A DNA stretch of 11,253 nucleotides, taken from Reyranella sp. (GTDB lineage: Bacteria; Pseudomonadota; Alphaproteobacteria; Reyranellales; Reyranellaceae). The notes beneath the pieces were generated by a model, which was given only the letters and a program-made list of their open reading frames with translations, was not told the origin of the DNA and searched no databases. The position numbers and the translations under genes were made by a program. This document shows, piece by piece, positions 5,362 to 11,253 of the stretch (the first letter of the stretch is position 1; each line of letters starts with the position of its first letter). The stretch is taken from assembly GCA_030679805.1 (NCBI GenBank), contig JAUXST010000364.1, positions 1-11,253 on the forward strand, in the 5' to 3' direction.

Positions 5362-6687
5362 TCAGCTCTCCTTGGAGCAGTCGCGCACGGTCAGCTTCTT
5401 CTCGTCGGCGTACTTCTTCGCCGCCGCATTGACCATCGGCTTCAGCACCGTGTCGTCGGACTGATACCAGTCGGAGACCACGACCCACTTGGCGCCGTCC
5501 CACTGTTGGATGCGTCCGGCGCGCGTGCCCTCGTGATCGGAGCAGGTCACCTTGAGCGGCTGCAGCATGCCGTCGAAGCCGAGTTCCTTCAGTCGTGCGG
5601 CGCTCAGCTCGAGATTCTCGATGCCCCAGCGGACCTGTTCTCCGGTCAGTGGCTTCTTGCCGAACTTGGTCTGCGCCTTGCGGATCGCCTCGACGCCCAG
5701 CATGGCGTTGACCAAACCGCGATTGTAGAGGACCTCGCCGACTTCATCCCATTTCGCCGAGCCCTTGCCCTTGTCGTAGAGGTACTTCTTGAGATCGGCA
5801 TGGACGCCGAACTGGCCGGCGCCGTGCTGCAGCATGGCGGCGTGATAGCCCTTGGCGCCGCCCTCGGCCGGGCGGACGTCGGGCTCGGCACCCGACCACC
5901 ACACGCCAAACATCTTGTCGCGCGGGAAGCCGACCGCAGCGGCTTCCTTGATCGACGTCGAGTTCATGACACCCCAGCCCCACAGCAGGACATAGTCCGG
6001 CCGGTTCTGGCGGATCTGCAGCCATGTCGCCTTTTGCTCGACGCCGGGATGGGTGACCGGCATCGGCGTGAACGTGAAGCCGTGCATCTTGGCGCGCTGC
6101 TCGAGGAGCGCGATCGGCTCCTTGCCGTAGGGCGAGTCGTGATAGACCAGCACGATCTTCTTGCCTTTGAGCTTGTCGAAGCCGCCCTCCTTGAGGGCGA
6201 TGTGCTGCATGATGATGTCGGCGGCCGACCAGTAGGTGCCGAGCAGCGGGAAGTTCCACTGAAACACGCTGCCGTCGCGCGACTCGGAGCGGCCATAGCC
6301 CATCGAGATCACCGGGATCTTGTCGATCGGCGCCTTCTCGGTGAGCGCGAAGGTGATGCCCGTGCTGAGTGGATTGACGTAGGCGGCACCCGTCGGGCCC
6401 TTGTTCTTGAGGCGCTCGTAGCACTCCACGCCGCGGTCGGTGGCGTAGCCGGTGTCGCACTCCTCGTAGACGATCTTGACGCCGTTGATGCCGCCGTCGC
6501 GCTCGTTGACGAGCGCATAGTAGTCGGCCACGCCGTTGGCGAACGGGATGCCGTTCGGGGCGTAGGCGCCGGTGCGGTAGATCAAGCCCGGAATGAACTG
6601 CTCGTTCTGGGCCTGGGCGGTCGACGCGAGCGCCAGCCCCGCCGCCGCGATCGATGCGCCCAGAAGCACTGCCTTGCGTAGTGTCAT
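5362..6687 (-). CDS. Periplasmic substrate-binding protein of a HAAT-type ABC transporter
   Basis: Peripla_BP_6/LivK-type (type I fold) binding protein that would deliver substrate to LivHM. The start is ATG 6687 (441 aa), since AGGAGG at 6694-6699 then has a 6-nt spacer; the adjacent ATG at 6690 is possible, while TTG at 6702 overlaps the ribosome site. A Sec signal peptide spans residues 1-26, with cleavage expected after AQA. The fold-typical entry VNERDGGINGVKI follows near residue 60, and the hinge-type segments KKIVLVYHDSPYGKE and RPDYVLLWGWG are visible. At about 415 mature residues it is larger than LivK (about 345). Cysteines near 77 and 89 may form a disulfide. It lies between livM (62-nt gap) and livF (9-nt gap). 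Its length and company with CoA ligases suggest an organic or aromatic acid ligand rather than leucine, but this is inference. Confidence 0.93.
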   Translation of the reverse strand: MTLRKAVLLGASIAAAGLALASTAQAQNEQFIPGLIYRTGAYAPNGIPFANGVADYYALVNERDGGINGVKIVYEECDTGYATDRGVECYERLKNKGPTGAAYVNPLSTGITFALTEKAPIDKIPVISMGYGRSESRDGSVFQWNFPLLGTYWSAADIIMQHIALKEGGFDKLKGKKIVLVYHDSPYGKEPIALLEQRAKMHGFTFTPMPVTHPGVEQKATWLQIRQNRPDYVLLWGWGVMNSTSIKEAAAVGFPRDKMFGVWWSGAEPDVRPAEGGAKGYHAAMLQHGAGQFGVHADLKKYLYDKGKGSAKWDEVGEVLYNRGLVNAMLGVEAIRKAQTKFGKKPLTGEQVRWGIENLELSAARLKELGFDGMLQPLKVTCSDHEGTRAGRIQQWDGAKWVVVSDWYQSDDTVLKPMVNAAAKKYADEKKLTVRDCSKES

Positions 6688-6693
6688 CATGTT

Positions 6694-6699
6694 CCTCCT
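6694..6699 (-). promoter_or_regulatory. Ribosome binding site of the binding-protein gene
   Basis: AGGAGG on the minus strand, within a longer GAGGAGGA. Two ATG codons follow in tandem (6690 and 6687). The spacer is 3 nt to the first and 6 nt to the second, favouring 6687. This is the strongest ribosome site in the liv operon, in keeping with high production of a binding protein. Confidence 0.6.
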
Positions 6700-6749
6700 C
6701 AAAATATGGGCGGTCCTTGCCGGCCTGCCCTTGTCAGAAACCTAGTGGA

Positions 6750-7733
6750 TCAGTGCGGGAACGGCCAGAGCCGCAGCTTCTCCTTGGCGACCGCCCAGAG
6801 GCGGGCCAGGCCGTGCGGCTCGACGATCAAGAAGAAGACGATCATAGCGCCGAACACCATGAATTCGAGGTGGCTGAGGAGGGCCGTCGACATCCTGATG
6901 CCGAACCAGCCCGGCAGCTGATTGAGCAGGATCGGCATCAGCACGATGAAGGCCGCACCCATGAAACTTCCAACCAGCGAGCCCAGCCCGCCGATGATGA
7001 CCATGAACAGGATCTGGAACGACCGGTTGATGTCGAACGCCAGCGGCTCCCAGGCGCCCAGCCGGAGGAACGCCCACATGGCGCCCGCCACGCCGATGAA
7101 GAACGAGCTGACGGCGAAGGCCGTGAGCTTGGTGCGCAGCGGCCGGAAGCCGATGATTTCGGCCGCGATGTCCATGTCGCGAACCGCCATCCACGAGCGC
7201 CCGATGTGGCCGCGGACCAGGTTCTTGGCGACCAGCGTGCCCACCACCACGATTCCGAGGATCAGCAGATAGCGATCGGCCGGCGTATCGACGTGCCAGC
7301 CGAAGACTTCCAGCTTGCCGACCGCGACCGACCCGGACGGCGTGTAGTTGGTCAGCCACTTCACCCGCGCGAACAGCCAGTCGAGGAAGAACTGCGAGGC
7401 GAGCGTCGCCACCGCGAGATAGAAACCCTTGATGCGAAGCGACGGGATGCCAAACAGGATGCCGACCGCCGCCGCCATCAGGCCGCCGAACAGGAACACG
7501 ACGATGAGATTGTTGAGCTCCGGCACGCGGAGCCAGAGATTGTAGGCGGCGTAGGCACCGACCGCCATGAAGCCGCCGGTGCCGAGCGAAACTTGTCCGC
7601 AGTAGCCGACCAGGATGTTGAGCCCGATGGCGGCCAGCGACAGGATCAGGAACGGGATCAGGATCTCGGTGTAAAGATAGGGCGAAGCGACCATCGGCAC
7701 GGCGAGGAAGGCTGCCACGATCACGGCGAGCAC
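6750..7733 (-). CDS. livM: HAAT-type ABC permease LivM, open part after an internal amber codon
   Basis: Membrane permease that pairs with LivH to form the import channel. The open frame used here begins at GTG 7733 and gives 327 residues, with multiple membrane segments and family motifs: GYCGQVSLGTGGFMAVGAYAAY (43-64) and the cytoplasmic coupling loop GRSWMAVRDMDIAAEIIGF (178-196). The natural start is almost certainly ATG 7815-7817, 3 nt after the livH stop, giving 355 aa, but codon 13 of that frame is TAG (7779-7781). The reading frame on both sides is the same, so one base change explains it. The lost leader (28 residues) is hydrophilic and precedes the first helix, so a product restarted at GTG could still fold. 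The GTG has only a weak AGGA-like site upstream. The cause may be a sequencing error, a recent nonsense mutation or real reinitiation. Confidence 0.85.
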   Translation of the reverse strand: MLAVIVAAFLAVPMVASPYLYTEILIPFLILSLAAIGLNILVGYCGQVSLGTGGFMAVGAYAAYNLWLRVPELNNLIVVFLFGGLMAAAVGILFGIPSLRIKGFYLAVATLASQFFLDWLFARVKWLTNYTPSGSVAVGKLEVFGWHVDTPADRYLLILGIVVVGTLVAKNLVRGHIGRSWMAVRDMDIAAEIIGFRPLRTKLTAFAVSSFFIGVAGAMWAFLRLGAWEPLAFDINRSFQILFMVIIGGLGSLVGSFMGAAFIVLMPILLNQLPGWFGIRMSTALLSHLEFMVFGAMIVFFLIVEPHGLARLWAVAKEKLRLWPFPH

Positions 7734-7817
7734 GAAGAGGCGATCCTGCAGGATCGGAATGAACTGCTGGTCGGCGACCTAGGTCGTCTTGAACTGGCCG
7801 GCCTCGCGGTAAAGCAT
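7734..7817 (-). pseudogene. livM: Detached N-terminal part of livM with in-frame TAG
   Basis: Read from ATG 7815-7817, the codons give MLYREAGQFKTT, then TAG (7779-7781), then VADQQFIPILQDRLF in the same frame, running straight into the open LivM frame. The start codon is 3 nt from the livH stop, as expected for a coupled operon gene. I recall LivM relatives starting with MLYREAGQFKT followed by Tyr, so TAC or TAT to TAG is the simplest explanation. If the amber codon is real, only a 12-residue peptide is made from this start. Confidence 0.75.
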
Positions 7818-7820
7818 CGC

Positions 7821-8945
7821 CTACACTCGCTCGATAATGCGTTCGCCGAACAGGCCCTGTGGCCTGAACAGCAGGAAGACGAGCGCCAGCATGTAGGCAA
7901 ACCAGTTTTCGATGCCGCCGCCGGCGAGATCGAACTGCTTGACCAGGATCGGCGCCAGGAACACCTCGGAGAGCTTCTCGCCGGCACCGATGATCAGGCC
8001 GCCGACGATGGCGCCCGGCACCGAGGTGAAGCCGCCCAGGATCAGCACCGGCAGCGCCTTCAGCGCGATCAGCGAGATCGAGAACTGGACGCCGAGCTTG
8101 GCGCCCCAGATAAGGCCCGCGGCCAGCGCCACTAGACCCGACACGGTCCACACGATCAGCCAGATGGTGTTGAGCGGAATGCCGACCGACTGGGCCGCGG
8201 CGTGATCGTCGGCGACGGCGCGGAGTGCACGCCCGACGCGCGTCTTCTGGAAGAAGATCGCGAGCACCACGACCAGGCCGGCCGCGATGGCTGCCGCCAC
8301 GAGTTCGCCCGGATCGACCAGCAGGCCGCCCGGGAATACGCCCTCGAACAGGAACAGCGGATCCTTGGGCAGGCCGAGATTGATCTTGTAGATGTCGCTG
8401 CCCCACAGCGTCTGGCCGAAGCCGTCGAGAAAGTTGGCGATGCCCAGGGTCGCCATGAAGAGAATGATACCTTCCTGGTTCACAAGATGGCGCAGCACCA
8501 GGCGTTCGATGGCGTAGGCGAGCAGACCCATGATGGCCGCGGTGGCCGCGATCGCGAGCCAGAGCGGCCAGGCGCCCTTGCCGTAGCTGTAGGCCGCAAT
8601 GCCACCGACCAGCGCACCGACCGCCGCCAGTACCTGCATCTTGCGCCGCTCGCCCGGCCCGGCGCCCCGCGCGATATATTCGCGCCAAGCGTACCAGCCG
8701 ATGAACGCCACCGCGACGCCCAGGATAGCCGCCGCCACGACGAAGTTCGCGAGATGGACTTCCTTGCCGTCGATCTCGCCGCTGAGCCGAGCGATCGTGA
8801 GCGCCGCGAACAGCACCATCGCGCCCTGCGCGAAGTTGAAGACGCCGGAGGCCTTGAAGATCAGCACGAAGCCCAGCGCCACCAGCGAATAAAGCACGCC
8901 GGTCAGCAGGCCGCCGATCAGGGTTTCGAGGAACGGCCCTAGCAT
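7821..8945 (-). CDS. livH: HAAT-type ABC permease LivH, enlarged
   Basis: Membrane permease partner of LivM. It is 374 aa, against about 290-310 for typical LivH. The N-terminus has the classical beginning (GLLTGVLYSLVALGFVLIFKASG) and FNFAQGAMV (36-44). The coupling loop TRVGRALRAVADDHAAAQSVGI (235-256) and the region from LKALPVLILGGF (295-306) to GLIIGAGEKL are well preserved. Residues from about 55 to 130 hold an extra block: a charged stretch (GEIDGKEVH), a helix, a basic loop (REYIARGAGPGERRK) and another helix. This block probably adds two membrane helices and accounts for the extra length. The ATG at 8945 has a modest GAGG ribosome site 6-7 nt upstream. The gene is followed by livM after 3 nt and preceded by a 137-nt gap after livG. 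Confidence 0.93.
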   Translation of the reverse strand: MLGPFLETLIGGLLTGVLYSLVALGFVLIFKASGVFNFAQGAMVLFAALTIARLSGEIDGKEVHLANFVVAAAILGVAVAFIGWYAWREYIARGAGPGERRKMQVLAAVGALVGGIAAYSYGKGAWPLWLAIAATAAIMGLLAYAIERLVLRHLVNQEGIILFMATLGIANFLDGFGQTLWGSDIYKINLGLPKDPLFLFEGVFPGGLLVDPGELVAAAIAAGLVVVLAIFFQKTRVGRALRAVADDHAAAQSVGIPLNTIWLIVWTVSGLVALAAGLIWGAKLGVQFSISLIALKALPVLILGGFTSVPGAIVGGLIIGAGEKLSEVFLAPILVKQFDLAGGGIENWFAYMLALVFLLFRPQGLFGERIIERV

Positions 8946-9082
8946 GGCGGCCTCGCTGTCGTCTCAAGGCGCAGCCGAAGAACCTCACGCCCGCCATACA
9001 CTCGGCGTCGGCAGTCCGTGTCTGGCCAGTCGATGAGGTCCTTCGCTACGCTCGGGACGACATAACTATTCATGTCCATCTC
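8946..9082. other. Longest gap inside the liv operon, with a repeat-like motif
   Basis: A 137-nt spacer between livG and livH, in an operon whose other gaps are 3-62 nt. I see no gene in it. Bases 9037-9062 read GGTCCTTCGCTACGCTCGGG followed by ACGACA, a motif I associate with short dispersed intergenic repeats in several proteobacteria (recollection, not a search). GTCC and GGAC within it could form a short stem. It may be an inserted repeat or a processing site that alters the relative yield of the two halves of the mRNA. Confidence 0.35.
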
Positions 9083-9874
9083 TCAGTGACTGACGCCAAG
9101 GTAGGCAGCGACGACCGCCTCGTTGCTTCTGACCTCGTCCGGCACGCCGTCGCCGATCTTCTTGCCGTAGTCGAGCACCACGACGCGGTCGGAGATGTCC
9201 ATGACCACGCCCATGTCGTGCTCGATCAGGCAGATCGTCGTGCCGAACTCGTCGTTCACGTCGAGGATGAAGCGGCACATGTCCTGCTTCTCCTCGATGT
9301 TCATGCCCGCCATCGGCTCGTCGAGCAGCAGAAGCTCGGGCTCGGCGGCGAGCGCGCGGCCGAGTTCGACACGCTTCTGCAGGCCATAGGGCAGCTGGCC
9401 GACCGGCGCCTTGCGGATGTGCTGGATCTCGAGGAAGTCGATGATCCGTTCGACCACCTTGCGGTTTTCGATTTCCTCGCGTTGCGCCGGGCCGATGTGA
9501 AGAGCCTGCCAGAACAGGCCGGTCTTCATGCGCAGGTTGCGGCCGGTCATGATGTTGTCGAGGGTCGACATGCCGCGGAACAGCGCAATATTCTGAAAGG
9601 TACGTGCGATGCCCTGCTCGGCCGCCTCGTGCGGCTTCATCTGGCTGCGCCTGACGCCCTTGTAGGTGATGGCGCCCTGCTGCGGATGATAGAAGCCGTT
9701 GATGCAGTTCAGCATCGACGACTTGCCGGCGCCGTTGGGACCGATGATGGCGCGAATCTCGCCTTTGGCGATGTCGAAGCTGATGTCGGTCAGCGCCTTC
9801 ACGCCGCCGAACGACAGGCTGATGTTCTCGACCGACAGAAGGACATCGGGGAAGGAGCGCACGCGGGCAACCAT
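9083..9874 (-). CDS. livG: HAAT-family ABC transporter ATPase LivG
   Basis: First ATP-binding subunit of the importer, 263 aa, normal length, cytoplasmic and membrane-associated. All nucleotide-binding motifs are intact: Walker A GPNGAGKSS (45-53), Q-loop Q94 (RTFQNIALF), signature LPYGLQKRVE (161-170, the usual LPYG form for LivG), Walker B LLLLDEP (181-187) and switch histidine H219 (IEHDM). The segment between Q-loop and signature includes a LivG-type insertion (TGLFWQALHIGPAQREE). The start ATG at 9874 lies 5 nt after the stop of the acyl-CoA synthetase gene, so the two are probably translationally coupled; only a weak GGCGGG ribosome site is seen. With LivF it would form the ATPase heterodimer. 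Because LivF has a changed signature motif, LivG may contribute the better signature of the two. Confidence 0.95.
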   Translation of the reverse strand: MVARVRSFPDVLLSVENISLSFGGVKALTDISFDIAKGEIRAIIGPNGAGKSSMLNCINGFYHPQQGAITYKGVRRSQMKPHEAAEQGIARTFQNIALFRGMSTLDNIMTGRNLRMKTGLFWQALHIGPAQREEIENRKVVERIIDFLEIQHIRKAPVGQLPYGLQKRVELGRALAAEPELLLLDEPMAGMNIEEKQDMCRFILDVNDEFGTTICLIEHDMGVVMDISDRVVVLDYGKKIGDGVPDEVRSNEAVVAAYLGVSH

Positions 9875-9879
9875 CGACG

Positions 9880-11253
9880 TCAGCCCGCCTTCTTCAACGC
9901 CGTGTGGGGCGCCACGTCGCGGACCTGCACGTTGCCCTCGATGGCGCCCTTGCGGCCGTCCTCGAACGTGACCTCGACCCTGATGTGGGCGCTCTTGGAA
10001 CCGTCATAGAGCGCGTCGACCAGGGGCTTGTAGCGCTCGCCGATGAAGCCGCGCCGCACCTTGTTGGTGCGCGTGAGTTCGCCGTCGTCGGCCTCCAGCG
10101 CCTTGCTCAGGACCAGGAAGCGGCGGATCTGGGCGCCGGCCATGCGCGGGTCGGCGGCGAGGTCGCGGTTGACCTGCTCGATCTCGTCTTCGATCAGGTC
10201 GTAGACCTCGGGTCGCGCCGCCAGCTCCTGGTAGCTCGCGTAGGAGATGTTGCGCCGTTCGGCCCAGTCGCCGACGGCGATCATGTCGATGTTGACGAAG
10301 ACGGCGACGTAGTCGCGGCCGTGGCCGAACGCCACCGCCTCGTTGATGTGCGGATAGAACTTCAGCTTGTTCTCGATGAACTTGGGCGCGAACAGCGTAC
10401 CGTCGTTCAGTTTCCCGACGTCCTTGGCGCGATCGATGATGCGCAGGTGGCCGCGCTCGTCGAGGTAGCCCGCATCGCCGGTGTGCACCCAACCGTCGGC
10501 CGTCTTGGTGTCATTGGTCGCCTCGGGGTTCTTGAAATACTCCTTGAACACCCCGGGGCTGCGATAGAGCACCTCGCCCGACTCGGCGATCCGGAGCTCG
10601 ACCTGGGAGACGGGCTTGCCGACCGTTTCAGGATAGACCTCGCCGTTGGGATGGATGGTGACGAACACCGAGGCCTCGGTCTGTCCGTAGAGCTGCTTCA
10701 TGTTCACGCCGAGCGCGCGATAGAAGTTGAAGATCTCCGGCCCGACCGCCTCGCCCGCGGTATAGGCCACGCGCACGCGACTCATGCCGAGCGTGTTCTT
10801 GAGCGGTCCGTAGACGACGAGATTGCCGAGCGCATAGAGTAGGCGATCGACCGGCGACACCGGCCGGCCGTCGAGCAGCGCCGGCCCGACCCGGCGGGCC
10901 ACCGTCATGAAGAACTGGAACAGCCGGCGCTTGAGGAGGCCCGCATCCTCCATCCGGATGGTGACCTGGGTGATCAGGTTTTCGAGCACGCGCGGCGGCG
11001 CGAAATAATAGGTTGGGCCGATCTCGCGCAGATCGGTCATCACCGTGGCCGCCGACTCGGGGCAATTGACCACCAGGCCGACGACGTAACACTGGGCATA
11101 GGAGAAGATATGATCGCCCACCCACGCCATCGGCAGGTAGGACAGAAGCTCGTCGCCTTCCTTGAGTCCGTCGAACTCGGCACCGGCGCGGGCCGCCCAC
11201 ACCAGGTTGTCGTAACTCAGCACCGCGCCCTTCGGCCGGCCGGTCGTGCCCGA
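9880..11253 (-). CDS. AMP-forming long-chain-type acyl-CoA synthetase, N-terminus outside the window
   Basis: The gene runs off the right edge; 457 C-terminal residues are visible, starting inside the ATP-binding P-loop SGTTGRPKG. Further motifs, numbered from the first visible residue: YGQTE (189-193), HTGD (257-260), IIDRAKDVGKLNDG (272-285) and ELTRTNKVRR (392-401) near the C-terminal lysine region. The KLNDG variant and the order of motifs point to the FAA1/long-chain acyl-CoA synthetase branch (COG1022), though related enzymes also act on other carboxylic acids. About 50 residues follow the usual end (ERYKPLVDALY), including a VTFEDGRKG segment. Roughly 190 N-terminal residues are missing. 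It is the most upstream operon gene seen, 5 nt before livG, which suggests that the acid brought in by the transporter is activated to its CoA ester. The true substrate is unknown. Confidence 0.93.
   Translation of the reverse strand, partial: SGTTGRPKGAVLSYDNLVWAARAGAEFDGLKEGDELLSYLPMAWVGDHIFSYAQCYVVGLVVNCPESAATVMTDLREIGPTYYFAPPRVLENLITQVTIRMEDAGLLKRRLFQFFMTVARRVGPALLDGRPVSPVDRLLYALGNLVVYGPLKNTLGMSRVRVAYTAGEAVGPEIFNFYRALGVNMKQLYGQTEASVFVTIHPNGEVYPETVGKPVSQVELRIAESGEVLYRSPGVFKEYFKNPEATNDTKTADGWVHTGDAGYLDERGHLRIIDRAKDVGKLNDGTLFAPKFIENKLKFYPHINEAVAFGHGRDYVAVFVNIDMIAVGDWAERRNISYASYQELAARPEVYDLIEDEIEQVNRDLAADPRMAGAQIRRFLVLSKALEADDGELTRTNKVRRGFIGERYKPLVDALYDGSKSAHIRVEVTFEDGRKGAIEGNVQVRDVAPHTALKKAG

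Noticed and set aside
4513..6681. A 722-codon plus-strand open frame opposite livF and the binding-protein gene
   Set aside because: It lies antisense to two genes with clear family motifs. In GC-rich DNA the opposite strand often stays open, and its translation (rich in His, Asp, Arg, Val, Leu) shows no recognisable domain.
7779..7781. Programmed readthrough or pyrrolysine coding at the livM TAG
   Set aside because: Nothing in the surrounding sequence suggests a recoding element, and a point mutation or sequencing error at a non-essential leader position is simpler.
6742..8997. A 751-codon minus-strand open frame spanning livM and livH in another frame
   Set aside because: It is a frame-shifted shadow of both permeases. 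Its product is Arg/Gly-rich without membrane segments, whereas the livH and livM frames give proper permeases.

Overview
The window is a GC-rich, densely coded stretch of about 11.3 kb. It looks like a chromosomal catabolic and transport region from a proteobacterium, most likely an alphaproteobacterium of the Reyranella, Bradyrhizobium or Rhodospirillales kind. That placement is an inference from base composition, the Tat-like signal peptides and the gene content, and it is not firm. I see no rRNA, tRNA, CRISPR array, prophage or transposase gene.

Layout. (1) At 1-164 on the minus strand is the 5' end of an exported protein with a TTG start. It is transcribed away from (2) a tripartite-tricarboxylate (Bug/TctC type) solute receptor on the plus strand (376-1392). 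(3) A 59-bp structure with perfect 23-bp inverted arms (1399-1457) fills the gap between that receptor and the convergent next gene. (4) A two-gene minus-strand operon encodes a PaaK-family AMP-forming CoA ligase (3495 to 2260) followed by a short-chain dehydrogenase (2252 to 1458). (5) Two plus-strand genes run divergently from it: an AhpD-like carboxymuconolactone decarboxylase family protein (3609-4091) and a small four-helix membrane protein (4147-4512). (6) A six-gene minus-strand operon runs from the right edge down to 4522. In transcription order it encodes a long-chain-type acyl-CoA synthetase (N-terminus outside the window), LivG ATPase, LivH permease, LivM permease, a periplasmic binding protein and LivF ATPase. 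This is a complete branched-chain-amino-acid-type (HAAT) ABC importer co-transcribed with an acyl-CoA synthetase.

Working model (inference): the ABC importer takes up an organic acid, possibly aromatic or branched. One or both CoA ligases activate it, and the SDR could oxidise or reduce an intermediate. The real substrate cannot be read from sequence. The Bug receptor has no visible TctA/TctB membrane partner in the window.

Most notable observations: an in-frame amber codon (7779-7781) separates the conserved N-terminus of LivM from the rest; LivF has Cys in place of the second Gly of the ABC signature (TSGCEQ); the PaaK-like ligase has SPGPIFE where canonical family members have a Ser/Thr/Gly-rich P-loop; and there is a large palindromic element between convergent genes. 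I found no clear sign of a wholly new system. The window is best described as an ordinary catabolic/transport locus with several anomalies worth checking. It begins exactly with a BamHI site (GGATCC), which may reflect a clone boundary, so a sequencing error should be considered for the amber codon.
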